The position numbers were made by a program, and so were the translations under genes. From Pectobacterium peruviense (GTDB lineage: Bacteria > Pseudomonadota > Gammaproteobacteria > Enterobacterales > Enterobacteriaceae), in NCBI RefSeq assembly GCF_002847345.1, contig NZ_LXFV01000006.1, positions 62,001-126,000 of the forward strand: a stretch of DNA of 64,000 nucleotides, read 5' to 3'. This document shows positions 50,900 through 62,054 of the stretch, piece by piece; positions within the stretch are counted from its first letter, which is position 1; each line of letters begins with the position of its first letter. The notes beneath the pieces are model-generated. The model worked only from the letters and a program-made list of their open reading frames with translations, had not been told where the DNA came from and searched no databases.

Positions 50900-53020
50900 T
50901 TATTCCTCAGAAGACGGGGCTGCCGCTTCCTGAGTTTGCGCAGTTGCTTCTTTGATGCTTAAGCGCACGCGGCCCTGACGATCAACCTCCAGAACCTTGA
51001 CCGGCACTTCCTGACCCATCTGCAGATAGTCAGTCACTTTCTCTACGCGCTTATCGGCGATCTGAGAAATATGCACCAGGCCTTCTTTACCGCCGCCGAT
51101 AGCGACGAAAGCACCAAAATCAACGATGCGGGTAACTTTACCCTGATACACGCGGCCGACTTCGATTTCGGCAGTGATCTCTTCAATACGACGAATCGCG
51201 TGTTTCGCTTTTTCGCCGTCAGTTGAAGCGATCTTCACAGTACCATCGTCTTCGATTTCAATGGTCGTGCCTGTCTCTTCAGTCAACGCACGGATCACGG
51301 AACCACCTTTACCGATTACATCTTTGATCTTATCGGTACTGATTTTGATGGTGTGAATACGCGGTGCGAACTCGGAGATATCGCCACGTGGCGTGCTGAT
51401 TGCTTGTTCCATCACACCCAGAATGTGCAAACGTGCACCTTTGGCTTGATTCAAAGCAACCTGCATGATCTCACGGGTAATCCCTTCGATCTTAATATCC
51501 ATTTGCAGCGCAGTAATACCTTCACGGCTACCAGCAACTTTGAAGTCCATATCGCCCAGGTGGTCTTCGTCACCCAGAATGTCGGACAGAACAACAAAGT
51601 TGTCGCCTTCTTTCACCAGACCCATCGCGATACCCGCAACGGCTGATTTGATTGGCACACCTGCATCCATCAGTGCCAGAGAAGCACCGCAGACAGACGC
51701 CATGGAAGAAGAACCGTTAGATTCCGTGATTTCAGATACCACACGCACGGTGTACGGGAATTCGTTCGCCTTTGGCATCACTGCCAGCACGCCGCGCTTA
51801 GCCAGACGACCGTGACCAATTTCACGACGCTTAGGCGAGCCAACCATACCAGTCTCACCGACAGAGTACGGAGGGAAGTTGTAGTGCAGCAGGAAGCGAT
51901 CGGTACGTTCACCGGTCAGTTCGTCAATATTCTGTGCATCACGCTCAGTACCCAACGTTGCCGTAACCAACGCCTGCGTTTCACCACGGGTGAACAGCGC
52001 AGAACCGTGGGTACGCGGCAGTACGCCAGTACGCACGTCCAGACCACGAATCATGTCTTTTTCACGGCCATCGATACGCGGTTCGCCAGCCAGCACGCGG
52101 CTACGTACGACGTTTTTCTCGACGTTACCCAGAATTTCCTGGATATCACCAGCATTCAGCGTTTCGTCTTCGGCTTGCAGCGCAGCAACAACATCAGATT
52201 TGATGACGTTAACTTGTGCATAACGCTCTTGTTTTTCAGTGATGCGGTAAGCGTCACCCAGACGTGCTTCAGACAACGCCTGTACACGCTGCTCTAAAGA
52301 AACGTTAACTTCTGGCGCATGCCATTCCCACTTCGGTTTGCCCGCTTCAGCAACCAGTGAGTTGATGTTCTGGATAACGATCTGCTGTTGCTCGTGACCA
52401 AACACCACCGCACCCAGCATCTGATCTTCACTCAGCACTTCAGCTTCGGATTCCACCATCAGAACCGCGCCTTCTGTACCTGCAACCACCAGATCCAGAC
52501 GGCTTTCTTTCAGCTCATCCATCGTTGGGTTCAGGACATACTGGTCGTTCAGGTAGCCGACGCGTGCAACACCGATAGGGCCGTTGAACGGAATACCAGA
52601 CAGGCTCAGCGCCGCAGAGGCACCAATCATGGCGACGATGTCAGGGTTAACCTGTGGGTTAACGGAAACAACGGTCGCAATCACCTGAACTTCATTCAGG
52701 AAACCTTCTGGGAACAGCGGGCGAATTGGGCGGTCAATCAGGCGAGAGGTCAGTGTTTCACCTTCGCTTGGACGGCCTTCACGGCGGAAGAAACCACCAG
52801 GGAAACGTCCAGCAGCGTAGGTACGCTCCTGATAGTTAACCGTCAACGGGAAGAAACTTTGTCCGGGTTTAGCGGTTTTAGCGCCGACAACGGTAACGAA
52901 TACCGCTGTATCATCCATGCTTACCATCACAGCGGCGGTAGCTTGGCGTGCCATCATACCTGTCTCTAATGTGACGGTATGCTGACCATATTGAAACTTA
53001 CGAACGATCGGATTCAGCAA
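50900..53020 (-). CDS. pnp: Polynucleotide phosphorylase
   Basis: 706 residues. Two RNase PH-like cores, then a KH domain ([16 protein letters not shown]) and an S1 domain ([26 protein letters not shown]). It degrades RNA 3' to 5' using phosphate and is part of the degradosome. The initiation codon is TTG 53020 (TTG CTG AAT), with AAGGAT upstream, giving the conserved N-terminus [11 protein letters not shown]. The C-terminus is short compared with E. coli. The leader carries an RNase III-type hairpin. Confidence 0.97.
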   Translation of the reverse strand: MLNPIVRKFQYGQHTVTLETGMMARQATAAVMVSMDDTAVFVTVVGAKTAKPGQSFFPLTVNYQERTYAAGRFPGGFFRREGRPSEGETLTSRLIDRPIRPLFPEGFLNEVQVIATVVSVNPQVNPDIVAMIGASAALSLSGIPFNGPIGVARVGYLNDQYVLNPTMDELKESRLDLVVAGTEGAVLMVESEAEVLSEDQMLGAVVFGHEQQQIVIQNINSLVAEAGKPKWEWHAPEVNVSLEQRVQALSEARLGDAYRITEKQERYAQVNVIKSDVVAALQAEDETLNAGDIQEILGNVEKNVVRSRVLAGEPRIDGREKDMIRGLDVRTGVLPRTHGSALFTRGETQALVTATLGTERDAQNIDELTGERTDRFLLHYNFPPYSVGETGMVGSPKRREIGHGRLAKRGVLAVMPKANEFPYTVRVVSEITESNGSSSMASVCGASLALMDAGVPIKSAVAGIAMGLVKEGDNFVVLSDILGDEDHLGDMDFKVAGSREGITALQMDIKIEGITREIMQVALNQAKGARLHILGVMEQAISTPRGDISEFAPRIHTIKISTDKIKDVIGKGGSVIRALTEETGTTIEIEDDGTVKIASTDGEKAKHAIRRIEEITAEIEVGRVYQGKVTRIVDFGAFVAIGGGKEGLVHISQIADKRVEKVTDYLQMGQEVPVKVLEVDRQGRVRLSIKEATAQTQEAAAPSSEE

Positions 53021-53102
53021 AATAATATCCTTAGCTGGGGCGCGTTACACGTATTCAAGATAAACGCACCAGTGAACTCCCGACCTTTGCACTACATCCT
53101 CA

Positions 53103-53155
53103 CGACTAATGACAACCCTTATCTTGCTTATGCAGATAAAGCCTCTCATTAGCCG
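53103..53155 (-). promoter_or_regulatory. pnp leader stem-loop (RNase III autoregulation site)
   Basis: On the minus strand CTAATGA and TCATTAG, about 40 bases apart, enclose a second pairing, CTTTATCT with AGATAAGG, forming a long stem. In E. coli the corresponding leader duplex is cut by RNase III, and PNPase then destabilises its own mRNA. A -10-like TATGAT (53177-53182) lies just upstream and could be the pnp promoter. Confidence 0.75.
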
Positions 53156-53228
53156 CGCGAACCTCTGTAATGAAAGATCATATTTAACAACAATACACTA
53201 CTCTGTTTTGCTAATGCTTCCTAGAAGA

Positions 53229-53250
53229 AAGGGGCCAAAAGAGGCCCCTT
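53229..53250 (-). terminator. rpsO terminator
   Basis: AAGGGGCC and GGCCCCTT around a 6-base loop, 21 bases after the rpsO stop, followed on the minus strand by TTTCTTCT. In E. coli an equivalent terminator partially separates rpsO from pnp. Confidence 0.85.
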
Positions 53251-53270
53251 CCCACTGAAACACAGAAGAC

Positions 53271-53540
53271 TTAGCGACGCAGACCCAGACGCTCGATCAG
53301 ACTGGTGTAACGTGCTACATCTTTACGCTTCAGGTAGTCCAGCAGCTTACGACGCTGAGAAACCATACGCAGCAGACCACGACGGCTGTGGTGATCTTTT
53401 TTGTGCTCAGAAAAGTGGCCTTGCAGATGGTTGATCTGCGCAGTCAGCAAAGCAACCTGAACTTCAGTAGAACCACTATCGTTAGTGCCACGACCGAAGT
53501 CTGCTACGATTTTAGCTTTAGCTTCAACACTTAGAGACAT
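53271..53540 (-). CDS. rpsO: 30S ribosomal protein S15
   Basis: 89 residues, [18 protein letters not shown] to RLGLRR, typical S15 ([30 protein letters not shown] pattern). It binds 16S rRNA helices and primes 30S assembly. The start at 53540 with GGAGTATT is preferred over the six-codon extension. Lies between truB and pnp as in E. coli. Confidence 0.98.
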   Translation of the reverse strand: MSLSVEAKAKIVADFGRGTNDSGSTEVQVALLTAQINHLQGHFSEHKKDHHSRRGLLRMVSQRRKLLDYLKRKDVARYTSLIERLGLRR

Positions 53541-53663
53541 TGTAATACTCCAAAACATTATAGATAAAAAAACAGGCGCCGATCTCTAATTCAGCCACCC
53601 AATAGTCAAGCCGCGCTATTCTACCCTCAGCGTTCTGCGATAGCAAGGCAGCAACGGGCGGGT

Positions 53664-54608
53664 TTACACCGGATACTCAACAACCAAACGCCGTGGCGCA
53701 ACGCGGCCATCGTCGTCAATTTCACCCATTCCGATAAATTTGTGCGCGTCACCTTCGGTGATTCTCACCATGCCGTTCAATGGTGCATTCGCTGCCTGAA
53801 CCGCTTGTCCCAGCTTCAAATAGCCTGCAACAACTGGTGGCAAATTCACTTCAGGGAAATCAATAACCGGACTTTCCATTGGCATGAGCAACGGATCAAG
53901 ACTCAGCGACAGTGAGTGTTCTTGCGTCTGAGCCTGCTCGGCCAATGCCGCTAGCTGCTCCAGCGTCACCATTCTTTCGGTAGGATAGGTCGCAACCTGC
54001 AAGCGGCGCAGATAAATCACATGCGCGCCACAGCCTAGTTGTTCACCCAGATCGTCAATAATGGTACGGATGTACGTCCCTTTAGAGCAGTGAATCTCCA
54101 GTTCCAGCTCATCACCTTCCCAGCGAATGAACTGAAGTTCGTAAACGGTAATTTCACGTGCTTCACGCGGAACCGTCAGCCCCTGACGAGCATACTCATA
54201 CAGCTTACGCCCTTGGTATTTCAGCGCCGAGTACATAGATGGCACTTGTTGCGTGGTACCGCGAAAGCTCTCCAGCGCCTGCTCCAGATCCGTAGCAGAA
54301 AAACCAATGGCACGTTCTTCGATCACATTACCGTCGGCATCAGAGGTGTCGGTTCGTTGCCCAAGCCGAGCAATGACACGGTAGCGTTTGTCAGAATCCA
54401 ACAAGTATTGGGAAAACTTCGTCGCTTCCCCAAGGCAAATCGGCAGCATACCGGTTGCTAATGGATCCAACGCACCCGTATGGCCCGCTCTGTTAGCGTT
54501 AAAAATCCGTTTTACCTTCTGCAAAACATCATTAGACGACACGCCCTGCGGTTTATCTAATAACAATACGCCGTGTACATCACGGCCACGGCGACGAGGA
54601 CGACTCAT
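53664..54608 (-). CDS. truB: tRNA pseudouridine-55 synthase
   Basis: 314 residues. Catalytic D48 in [14 protein letters not shown], and the GTDTSDADG and [10 protein letters not shown] motifs. It makes the T-loop pseudouridine of tRNAs. The start overlaps the rbfA stop (TAATG), so translation is coupled. Confidence 0.97.
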   Translation of the reverse strand: MSRPRRRGRDVHGVLLLDKPQGVSSNDVLQKVKRIFNANRAGHTGALDPLATGMLPICLGEATKFSQYLLDSDKRYRVIARLGQRTDTSDADGNVIEERAIGFSATDLEQALESFRGTTQQVPSMYSALKYQGRKLYEYARQGLTVPREAREITVYELQFIRWEGDELELEIHCSKGTYIRTIIDDLGEQLGCGAHVIYLRRLQVATYPTERMVTLEQLAALAEQAQTQEHSLSLSLDPLLMPMESPVIDFPEVNLPPVVAGYLKLGQAVQAANAPLNGMVRITEGDAHKFIGMGEIDDDGRVAPRRLVVEYPV

Positions 54609-55006
54609 TAATCCTCCTGATCTTCGCCCGTAACAGAACGACGTTCCGTATCGTTTCTGACTACATTGGTCACCAGATTGGACATTCTCATCCCTTCAAC
54701 CAATGAGTTGTCATAGGAGAACGTTAATTCTGGAACAACACGCAGACGCATTGCCTTACCGATCATCATACGGATAAAACCAGACGCATCTTGCAGTGCT
54801 TTCACCGCTATTTTAACTTGCTCTGGCTCGTTATCATTCAGGAAGGTCACAAAAACCTTGGCATACGCCAGATCGCGAGAAACTTCCACACCGGATACGG
54901 TCGCCATGCCGATGCGTGGATCTTTCACTTCACGTTGAATGATAATGGCGATTTCTTTTTGCATTTCCTGCGCAACGCGCTGGGTGCGGCTGAATTCTTT
55001 TGCCAT
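54608..55006 (-). CDS. rbfA: Ribosome-binding factor A
   Basis: 132 residues, single KH-type domain ([39 protein letters not shown] pattern). It acts late in 16S rRNA maturation and in cold adaptation. Between infB (75 bases upstream) and truB. Confidence 0.97.
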   Translation of the reverse strand: MAKEFSRTQRVAQEMQKEIAIIIQREVKDPRIGMATVSGVEVSRDLAYAKVFVTFLNDNEPEQVKIAVKALQDASGFIRMMIGKAMRLRVVPELTFSYDNSLVEGMRMSNLVTNVVRNDTERRSVTGEDQED

Positions 55007-55080
55007 GATAAATCCTCCAGTAAAAATCGGGGGGCACTAGGCCCCCCTTACGAATCACTTACGTCGTCGCTGAAAACGGA

Positions 55081-57783
55081 TTACGCGATCGTACGTTTGA
55101 TCTCAATCGTTTCAAAGACTTCGATCATATCGCCTGGGCGAACGTCGTTGTAGTTCTTCACGGCGATACCACATTCCATGCCGTTACGGACTTCGCTAAC
55201 GTCATCTTTGAAGCGGCGCAGAGATTCCAGCTCGCCTTCATAGATAACCACGTTGTCACGCAGTACACGGATCTTGTTGTGACGTTTAACGATACCTTCA
55301 GTCACCATACAACCAGCGACAGCGCCAAATTTCGGTGATTTAAAGACGTCACGCACTTCGGCCAGACCGATGATCTCTTGCTTATATTCTGGCGCCAGCA
55401 TACCGCTCATCGCCTGTTTCACTTCGTCGATCAAATCATAGATGACGGAGTAATAACGCAGATCCAAGCTTTCAGCTTCAACGACACGGCGAGCTGATGC
55501 GTCTGCACGAACGTTAAAGCCAAGGATAATCGCATTCGATGCCGCTGCCAGCGTGGCGTCCGTTTCTGTGATACCGCCCACACCGGAACCGACAATCTTA
55601 ACTTTCACTTCGTCAGTAGACAGTTTCTGCAGTGAATCGGAAATCGCTTCGCAAGAACCCTGTACGTCAGATTTCAGAACGATGTTCAGTTCAGAAACTT
55701 CACCTTCTGTCATGTTGGCAAACATGTTTTCCAGTTTAGATTTCTGCTGACGAGCCAGTTTGACTTCACGGAATTTACCTTGACGATACAAGGCAACTTC
55801 ACGCGCTTTCTTCTCGTCACGAACTACCGTAGCTTCATCACCTGCGGCAGGCACACCGGACATACCGAGAATTTCGACCGGAATAGAAGGACCTGCGGAC
55901 GTAATTTCACGACCTAATTCATCACGCATCGCTCGGACACGGCCATATTCAAAGCCGCACAGAACGATATCGCCTTTATTCAGCGTACCTTCACGTACCA
56001 GTACGGTTGCAACCGGGCCACGACCTTTATCCAGGAAGGATTCGATCACTACACCGTTTGCCATGCCGCTGCGGACGGCTTTCAGTTCCAGAACTTCGGC
56101 CTGCAACAGAATCGCATCCAGCAGTTCGTCGATACCCGTACCGGCTTTAGCAGATACGTGGACAAACTGAGATTCACCGCCCCACTCTTCCGGCATGATA
56201 CCGTACTGAGACAACTCGGTTTTCACACGGTCCGGATCGGCATCTGGCTTATCGATTTTGTTTACTGCAACAACAACCGGAACCTTAGCCGCTTTCGCGT
56301 GCTGGATAGCTTCGATTGTCTGAGGCATCACGCCATCGTCCGCCGCCACAACCAGTACCACGATATCCGTAGCCTGAGCACCACGAGCACGCATTGCGGT
56401 AAACGCGGCGTGTCCCGGTGTATCCAGGAACGTAATCATACCGTTGTCAGTTTCAACGTGGTAAGCACCGATGTGCTGGGTAATACCACCCGCTTCACCT
56501 GCTGCTACTTTAGTTGAACGGATATAGTCAAGCAGTGAGGTTTTACCGTGGTCAACGTGACCCATGATAGTCACGACTGGCGCGCGGGATTCTGCTGCCA
56601 CGCCCATGTCACGGTCGCTCATTACCGCTTCTTCCAGCTCGTTCTCACGACGCAGGATAACTTTATGGCCCATCTCTTCCGCAACGAGTTGCGCGGTTTC
56701 CTGGTCGATGACCTGGTTGATGGTTGCCATCGCACCCAGCTTCATCATCGTTTTGATGACCTGAGAGCCTTTAACGGCCATTTTGTTAGCCAGTTCAGCT
56801 ACGGTAACGGTTTCACCAATTACAACATCGCGGTTAACCGCCTGAACAGGCTTATTGAAGCTCTGTTGCAGTGAGCTTGGCTTACGCTTGCCTTTACCGC
56901 CACGGGTAACGGCACGCGCTTCTTCGCGGTCAGCTTTGGACTCAGACTGGCGATTGCCTTTCTTCTGCTTGGTTACTTTCGCAGCACGGGTGCGGGTACG
57001 GCGTTCACCTTCAACCTGACGGTCGTTTTCATCTTCCGCTTCACGGGCATGATGAGACGTCGTCACGTGATAATCGGCAGATTCTTCAGGTTTAGTCGCG
57101 CTTTCCGCTTCCCAACGCCCGGCGTTTTCTTCAGCCATACGGCGAGCTTCTTCAGCAATACGACGTGCTTCTTCTTCAACTTTAAGACGTGCAGTTTCTT
57201 CTGCTTTACGCTTAAGTTCGGCAGCTTCCGCTTCACGTTTCGCTTTCTCAGACTGAGCCGGCTTGGTCATATTTTCGTTTTGTTGGTTCGTCACTTTTTC
57301 TTTTTCCGCTACATCACGCTTAGCTTTTTCAGCGGCTTCACGTTTGGCTTGCTCGTCGGCAGCACGCTTCGCTTTCTCAGCGGCTTCGCGCAGATCGGCC
57401 TCGCGTTTAGCCTGCTCTTCAGCGGCACGTTGTGCCTGTTCTTCCGCTTCACGCCGTGCCTGCTCTTCCTCTTCAGCCTGTTGGGCCTCAATCGGATCGC
57501 GTTTTACATAAGTGCGTGTCTTGCGGACTTCGATCTGCACCGACTTACTTTTACCGCCGGTGCTAGGGACATTTAACGTGCTGCGCGTTTTGCGTTGCAG
57601 CGTCAATTTACTCGGCGCATTACCGCGATCGCGGTTCAAATGCGCTAATAACGTTTCTTTTTCATGCTGGGTCACAGAGTCCGATGCAGACTTGGTCATT
57701 CCCGCATCAGCAAACTGCTGTACCAGGCGGTCAACCGGAGTTTGAATCTCTGCGGCCAGCGATTTTACGGTTACATCTGTCAT
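55081..57783 (-). CDS. infB: Translation initiation factor IF-2
   Basis: 900 residues, slightly longer than E. coli IF-2. Long N-terminal region with KR/E-rich, alanine-rich coiled repeats (about 100-320: [20 protein letters not shown] pattern), then the G domain with G1 [10 protein letters not shown] near residue 407, DTPGHAAF and NKIDKPDAD, and beta-barrel domains. It places initiator tRNA on the 30S subunit. E. coli makes shorter IF-2 forms from internal starts; I have not assigned such starts here. Transcribed after nusA with 25 bases between. Confidence 0.97.
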   Translation of the reverse strand: MTDVTVKSLAAEIQTPVDRLVQQFADAGMTKSASDSVTQHEKETLLAHLNRDRGNAPSKLTLQRKTRSTLNVPSTGGKSKSVQIEVRKTRTYVKRDPIEAQQAEEEEQARREAEEQAQRAAEEQAKREADLREAAEKAKRAADEQAKREAAEKAKRDVAEKEKVTNQQNENMTKPAQSEKAKREAEAAELKRKAEETARLKVEEEARRIAEEARRMAEENAGRWEAESATKPEESADYHVTTSHHAREAEDENDRQVEGERRTRTRAAKVTKQKKGNRQSESKADREEARAVTRGGKGKRKPSSLQQSFNKPVQAVNRDVVIGETVTVAELANKMAVKGSQVIKTMMKLGAMATINQVIDQETAQLVAEEMGHKVILRRENELEEAVMSDRDMGVAAESRAPVVTIMGHVDHGKTSLLDYIRSTKVAAGEAGGITQHIGAYHVETDNGMITFLDTPGHAAFTAMRARGAQATDIVVLVVAADDGVMPQTIEAIQHAKAAKVPVVVAVNKIDKPDADPDRVKTELSQYGIMPEEWGGESQFVHVSAKAGTGIDELLDAILLQAEVLELKAVRSGMANGVVIESFLDKGRGPVATVLVREGTLNKGDIVLCGFEYGRVRAMRDELGREITSAGPSIPVEILGMSGVPAAGDEATVVRDEKKAREVALYRQGKFREVKLARQQKSKLENMFANMTEGEVSELNIVLKSDVQGSCEAISDSLQKLSTDEVKVKIVGSGVGGITETDATLAAASNAIILGFNVRADASARRVVEAESLDLRYYSVIYDLIDEVKQAMSGMLAPEYKQEIIGLAEVRDVFKSPKFGAVAGCMVTEGIVKRHNKIRVLRDNVVIYEGELESLRRFKDDVSEVRNGMECGIAVKNYNDVRPGDMIEVFETIEIKRTIA

Positions 57784-57808
57784 GCTGTTCCTTTCCTGCT
57801 ACAGTTCG

Positions 57809-59338
57809 TTATTCGTTGTCGTCGCCAAACCAACAGATATTACGTGCGGCCATAATCAATTCGCCCGCTTGCTCATCATTGAGCTCTTCAATATCTGTCA
57901 GGTCGTCAACGCCCTGTTCAGCAAGATCTTCCAGCGTACAAACACCGATCGCAGCAAGCTTGAACGCCAACTCACGCGACAGCCCAGGCAAGCTAAGCAA
58001 GTCTTCAGCAGGTTGACCGTCACCAAGGCTCTCTTCATGCGCCAGTGCCAGCGTTGTTAATGCAGCTTTAGCACGCTCACGCAATGCTTCAACGGTTTCT
58101 TCATCAAGGCCTTCGATGGCCAACAGTTCCTTGATTGGCACATAGGCCAGTTCTTCAAGTGAGGAGAAACCTTCTTCAACCAGCACAGTGGCAAACTCTT
58201 CGTCAATATCAAGGTGCTTGGTAAAGACGTCGATTGCAGCATGTGCTTCGGCCTGATGCTTGGCTTGAAGATCTTCCACTGTCATCACGTTCAGTTCCCA
58301 ACGATCGTCTGAACGATGCTGTTTCAACAGTTGGGAAGCCAGACGGACGTTCTGCCCGTTTCGACCAATCGCCTGAGCCAGATTGCTCGACTCAACGGCG
58401 ATATCCATCGTGTAGGTATCTTCATCAACCACGATCGATACCACATCGGCAGGTGCCATTGCATTGATCACAAACTGCGCAGGATTATCATCCCACAGAA
58501 TGATGTCAATACGCTCGCCGCCCAGTTCACTGGAGACAGCTTGTACACGTGCACCGCGCATACCAACACAAGCACCGACAGGATCGATACGCTTGTCATT
58601 CGTCTTCACTGCAATTTTCGCACGTGAACCCGGATCACGGGCCGCTGCCTTAATCTCGATAACTTCTTCACCGATTTCTGGCACTTCAATGCGGAAGAGT
58701 TCAACCAGCATTTCCGGACGGGAACGGCTGACAAACAGTTGAGCACCGCGAGCTTCAGGGCGAACAGAGTACAGTACGCCACGAATACGGTCGCCAGGGC
58801 GGAAGTTTTCACGAGGCAGCATATCTTCACGGCCAATTACCGCTTCTGCACTGGTGTTCGAACCATCAATAGGTCTGACTTCGAGCGAAATATTATCACG
58901 GTTCACCTTCTTCACGACACCGGTGATAATTTCGCCTTCTTGTTCACGGAACTGATCAACAACCATCGCACGTTCAGCTTCACGAACTTTCTGTACGATA
59001 ACCTGTTTTGCCGTTTGCGTCGTGATGCGGTCAAAGGTTACGGATTCGATTTGATCTTCAACGTAACCGCCAACATCAAGCGAAGGATCTTCAAATTGCG
59101 CGGCATCAAGTGTAATTTCGCGAGTTGGCTGAGTGACTTCATTCACCACTAACCAACGACGGAAGGTATCAAAATCGCCCGTTTTGCGATCGATACTGAC
59201 GCGCACATCAATTTCCTGCTCATATTTTTTCTTGGTCGCTGTCGCCAGTGCGGTTTCCAACGCTTCAAAAATCTTCTCGCGCGGAAGGGATTTCTCATTG
59301 GAAACTGCTTCAACAACAGCCAGAATCTCTTTGTTCAT
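57809..59338 (-). CDS. nusA: Transcription termination/antitermination factor NusA
   Basis: 509 residues: N-terminal RNAP-binding domain, S1 domain (about 135-200), two KH domains (about 200-375) and two acidic AR repeats at the C-terminus, ending ICWFGDDNE. Against the E. coli sequence as I recall it, two short extra segments are present: around 154-162 ([10 protein letters not shown]) in the S1 domain and around 338-346 (LKQHRSDDR) in the second KH domain. Start 59338, with GAGG upstream; six codons of longer frame ignored. Confidence 0.96.
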   Translation of the reverse strand: MNKEILAVVEAVSNEKSLPREKIFEALETALATATKKKYEQEIDVRVSIDRKTGDFDTFRRWLVVNEVTQPTREITLDAAQFEDPSLDVGGYVEDQIESVTFDRITTQTAKQVIVQKVREAERAMVVDQFREQEGEIITGVVKKVNRDNISLEVRPIDGSNTSAEAVIGREDMLPRENFRPGDRIRGVLYSVRPEARGAQLFVSRSRPEMLVELFRIEVPEIGEEVIEIKAAARDPGSRAKIAVKTNDKRIDPVGACVGMRGARVQAVSSELGGERIDIILWDDNPAQFVINAMAPADVVSIVVDEDTYTMDIAVESSNLAQAIGRNGQNVRLASQLLKQHRSDDRWELNVMTVEDLQAKHQAEAHAAIDVFTKHLDIDEEFATVLVEEGFSSLEELAYVPIKELLAIEGLDEETVEALRERAKAALTTLALAHEESLGDGQPAEDLLSLPGLSRELAFKLAAIGVCTLEDLAEQGVDDLTDIEELNDEQAGELIMAARNICWFGDDNE

Positions 59339-59359
59339 CCTAGTTGCCTCATCCAAACT

Positions 59360-59812
59360 TTAAAAGTGGGGTACAAGATTCGCTTTCTGAATGTTGCTCA
59401 GCGCGAATACTTCATCTTTGCCTTCCACTGTTATGGTGATCATTTCGCCGTCAACAGCTTTGATCACACCCAACCATTTACGGCGATTCTGGACTGCCAT
59501 ACGCAGCACCACTGTCACCTCTTCACCGACGAAATGCAGATAATGTGCCGCCGTGAATAAGGGACGCTCAAGCCCTGGAGACGAAACTTCCAGGTTATAG
59601 GCGACAGTGATTGGATCTTCTACGTCCAATACCGCACTGACCTGGTGGCTGACATCAGCACAATCATCAACAGTGATCCCATCTTCACTATCAATATAGA
59701 TACGCAGCGTCGATTGACGACTGCGGATGAACTCAATCCCAACCAATTCGTAGCCTAATGCGGCAACGGGTGCTGAAATCATCTCTGTTAATTTTTGCTC
59801 TAATGTGGACAA
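59360..59812 (-). CDS. rimP: Ribosome maturation factor RimP
   Basis: 150 residues from a TTG at 59812 (TTG TCC ACA TTA GAG), with GGGGGTGG just upstream; this gives the [20 protein letters not shown]-terminus known for RimP. The longer open frame to 59965 runs backwards through two terminator hairpins and is not real. RimP acts in 30S maturation. First protein gene of the rimP-nusA-infB-rbfA-truB-rpsO-pnp chain. Confidence 0.93.
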   Translation of the reverse strand: MSTLEQKLTEMISAPVAALGYELVGIEFIRSRQSTLRIYIDSEDGITVDDCADVSHQVSAVLDVEDPITVAYNLEVSSPGLERPLFTAAHYLHFVGEEVTVVLRMAVQNRRKWLGVIKAVDGEMITITVEGKDEVFALSNIQKANLVPHF

Positions 59813-59836
59813 GTCCACCCCCAAGACATAAAAAAA

Positions 59837-59850
59837 GGGCCTAATAGCCC
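59837..59850 (-). terminator. Leader terminator/attenuator 2, upstream of rimP
   Basis: GGGC-TATTAG-GCCC on the minus strand followed by TTTTTTTA, 25 bases before the rimP TTG start. Short stem but a classical U-run. Confidence 0.65.
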
Positions 59851-59877
59851 AGTTGTTTGTTGCCAAATAACAAAAAA

Positions 59878-59893
59878 CCCCGATAAATCGGGG
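59878..59893 (-). terminator. Terminator 1 after tRNA-fMet
   Basis: CCCCGAT and ATCGGGG around two bases, followed on the minus strand by six T. It lies between metY and rimP, so transcripts from the metY promoter must read through it and the next hairpin to reach rimP-nusA. Confidence 0.85.
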
Positions 59894-60028
59894 CTTTATG
59901 CAACTGGACCCTAATACCGCTGACAACGCGGCATAACTTCGGTGAAGGATTTTTTCAAAAATCACTGCAAAAAGAGATAGAAATTGAGTGAAGAACGTAT
60001 TTGAAAAAACACTTTACTGGAAGTTAAG

Positions 60029-60105
<77 letters not shown>

Positions 60106-60121
60106 TCCGAAAACTTGGCAA

Positions 60122-60150
60122 ATACTACGCTGACAACTGCATAAATGCAA
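60122..60150 (-). promoter_or_regulatory. Promoter of metY and the nusA-infB operon
   Basis: On the minus strand, TTGCAT (-35) and TAGTAT (-10) are separated by exactly 17 bases, ending about 17 bases before the tRNA 5' end. Good sigma-70 match. Confidence 0.75.
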
Positions 60151-60415
60151 GTCATCCATAGGATTGGTTCGAAGCCGATTTTTATACGCGGAATGCGTTC
60201 TTTTGTCAACAAACGCGGGTCGCCTGGTCGCGGCCATCGCGCAATTGCACTCCACGTTTTGTGGGCAGATCTTGTATCGTCACGTTAGCCACAAAGCTGG
60301 TCAACCATTGAGGAAAGACCTACTGCCAAGGGCGGCAGAAAGAGATGATGCGATGAAGATTCCCTGATGCTTAAATCAAACAATAACTAAATCTAAATGA
60401 TGCAATAAATAAAAC
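60151..60415. other. Intergenic region between metY promoter and LuxR-type gene
   Basis: About 265 bases without a convincing gene. A 67-codon plus-strand frame here has no ribosome binding site and is probably chance. It marks the border between the conserved translation block and the AT-rich accessory region. Confidence 0.45.
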
Positions 60416-61030
60416 TTATCTTCGTTCTTCTTCTAACAACACGATCGCAGCCTGCGTTCTGTTACGCACATTAAGTCGTCTGAAAATCGACTCCAAATGT
60501 GACTTCACGGTTCCTGCGCTGATGTTTAATGTCCGACTAATTTGTTTATTAGAAGCACCTGATGCAATCAGTTGCAAAACCTCATGCTGTCTTTCACTGA
60601 GTTTGCCTTTTACGCTGTTATCTACACTCCACCCTTCATAGACCACCCCATCATCCGGCAGACAGACCATCCCCATCGACACTGTTTTTAATGCCTGAGC
60701 AATCGAATCAACGGGTGATGTTTTAAGAATGACGCCCATAACATGGTGTTTCAGGTAATTATTCAAAACATGCTTTTCAATAACATCAACCATAATAATC
60801 ACGCTGACACCAACATATTTCTCATGAAGAGTTTCAAGAAAAAGGCTGTACTGTCCATTTTCTTTATTACAATTTAGTAAAATAAAAGCGTTGTTCATCC
60901 CCTCAAGGCAAGGCCATACATTGTCAATATCATTTACGCCAACAATATTAACATCGCGCATGAAATCATTCAGCCCAACAGATAGACCATGAATAAAAAT
61001 AGGGGATTTATCGATAATAACAACATTCAC
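60416..61030 (-). CDS. LuxR-type regulator with degenerate receiver domain
   Basis: 204 residues: an N-terminal response-regulator-like domain (about 1-120) and a C-terminal LuxR/NarL helix-turn-helix (about 143-198: LSERQHEVLQLIASGASNKQ...). In the receiver, only one acidic residue is kept at the metal site (VVIIDKSP), and the expected phospho-acceptor Asp is replaced by Asn in ILLNCN; the conserved Lys (ILKTSP) remains. So control by phosphorylation is unlikely. Start GTG 61030, with GGAG upstream. Divergent from the DUF2589-lysozyme cassette, which it may control. Confidence 0.85.
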   Translation of the reverse strand: MNVVIIDKSPIFIHGLSVGLNDFMRDVNIVGVNDIDNVWPCLEGMNNAFILLNCNKENGQYSLFLETLHEKYVGVSVIIMVDVIEKHVLNNYLKHHVMGVILKTSPVDSIAQALKTVSMGMVCLPDDGVVYEGWSVDNSVKGKLSERQHEVLQLIASGASNKQISRTLNISAGTVKSHLESIFRRLNVRNRTQAAIVLLEEERR

Positions 61031-61460
61031 TGTGCAATCTCCATTTACATTTATTTTAAAATGCTATATTTAAAAAATCCTCTAAGAAGTTTTAGCCTAT
61101 CTTGAAAAAACAATGTCACGCTATTTGGCATACGCCGTTTACCTTATGGACATTTTCATATCTATTAGCGCATACTGACATGATAATTTCAGATAAGAAA
61201 CCACGGAGGAATACCATTACCAATAATAATGGTACCTCAAAATAAATTATAATGATGTAATCATTTCATAAACACATAAAGATTAACGCAATGAATTATC
61301 AATTCGTAGGAAAATGGCCTATGACACATTTCATTCTATATCCAACACAATGACGGATATGTTTCCCTTTCATTAGTTGTTAACGTTTTCTCAAATTATT
61401 ATTTATTTCCCTTCAGATTGTTTACGTTTAGCAACTGAAAAAATAAGATAAGGTGAGAGA
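61031..61460. other. AT-rich divergent promoter region with inverted repeat
   Basis: 430 bases, strongly AT-rich, between the LuxR-type gene and the DUF2589 gene. It contains TACCATTA-N7-TAATGGTA (61212-61234), extended outside by GAGG/CCTC (61206-61238), a likely protein-binding or mRNA structure. No gene is visible. Confidence 0.6.
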
Positions 61461-62054
61461 ATGTCATTCAAAAATTGGATCACGGGAAAAAATAAAAAAC
61501 CAGATAATATTGATAATAGCCAAGAGAAAAACAATCACGCCACGTTGAATAATCACGTTACGTCATCAAAGGCAATGACACTAGCAGACATTGCTCGCGG
61601 CATGCAGCACGCAGCTACCGCCGCCAATCAATTTATTGCCCACCAATATCAACAAACGCTCGATCCTTTTTTTGAACGTGATGCGAATGGCACGTTAACC
61701 CCAAAGACAATTACAATTCAGCTCGATTCTCGCCACCACGTCGAACTACCGCTGGTCGCCCTTTCTAGTCCAAGGGGATTGATGCTGGAAAAAATGAAAG
61801 TGCAGATGACGGTGAGAACCGATTCAGTCAGCAAGGACGAAATAGCCTCCCCTTTAGACGATTATAACGTTAGTAACTTTCACGTCAGCATTTCACCTTC
61901 AGGCAAAGAGAAAAAGGGACGAAATAGTCAACACGTCGATATAGAAATGCAGTTCACTTCGATCGAACCACCAGAAAGCATCATGCGGTTAATTGATGAG
62001 TATACCAATCTTGTTCTCCCCCGAATAACCCAAGAGGAAAAAAACAATGGCTAA
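61461..62054 (+). CDS. DUF2589-domain protein
   Basis: 197 residues; I recognise the DUF2589 pattern (residues about 40-190), function unknown. The N-terminus is polar and basic (MSFKNWITGKNKKPDN...), with no signal peptide or membrane segment. A central stretch (LADIARGMQHAATAANQFIAHQYQQ) is helical. Start has AAGGTGAGAG upstream. Its end overlaps the lysozyme gene start by 8 bases, so the two are coupled. Being in an operon with a lysozyme and a holin-like protein suggests that it is a cargo or accessory of that system; this is inference. Confidence 0.8.
   Translation: MSFKNWITGKNKKPDNIDNSQEKNNHATLNNHVTSSKAMTLADIARGMQHAATAANQFIAHQYQQTLDPFFERDANGTLTPKTITIQLDSRHHVELPLVALSSPRGLMLEKMKVQMTVRTDSVSKDEIASPLDDYNVSNFHVSISPSGKEKKGRNSQHVDIEMQFTSIEPPESIMRLIDEYTNLVLPRITQEEKNNG

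Noticed and set aside
57049-57576. Phe-rich plus-strand frame inside infB
   Set aside because: Complement of the Lys/Glu/Ala-rich coiled region of IF-2; composition is artificial.
59813-59965. N-terminal extension of RimP to 59965
   Set aside because: The frame crosses two terminator hairpins and lacks a ribosome binding site; the TTG at 59812 gives the known N-terminus.
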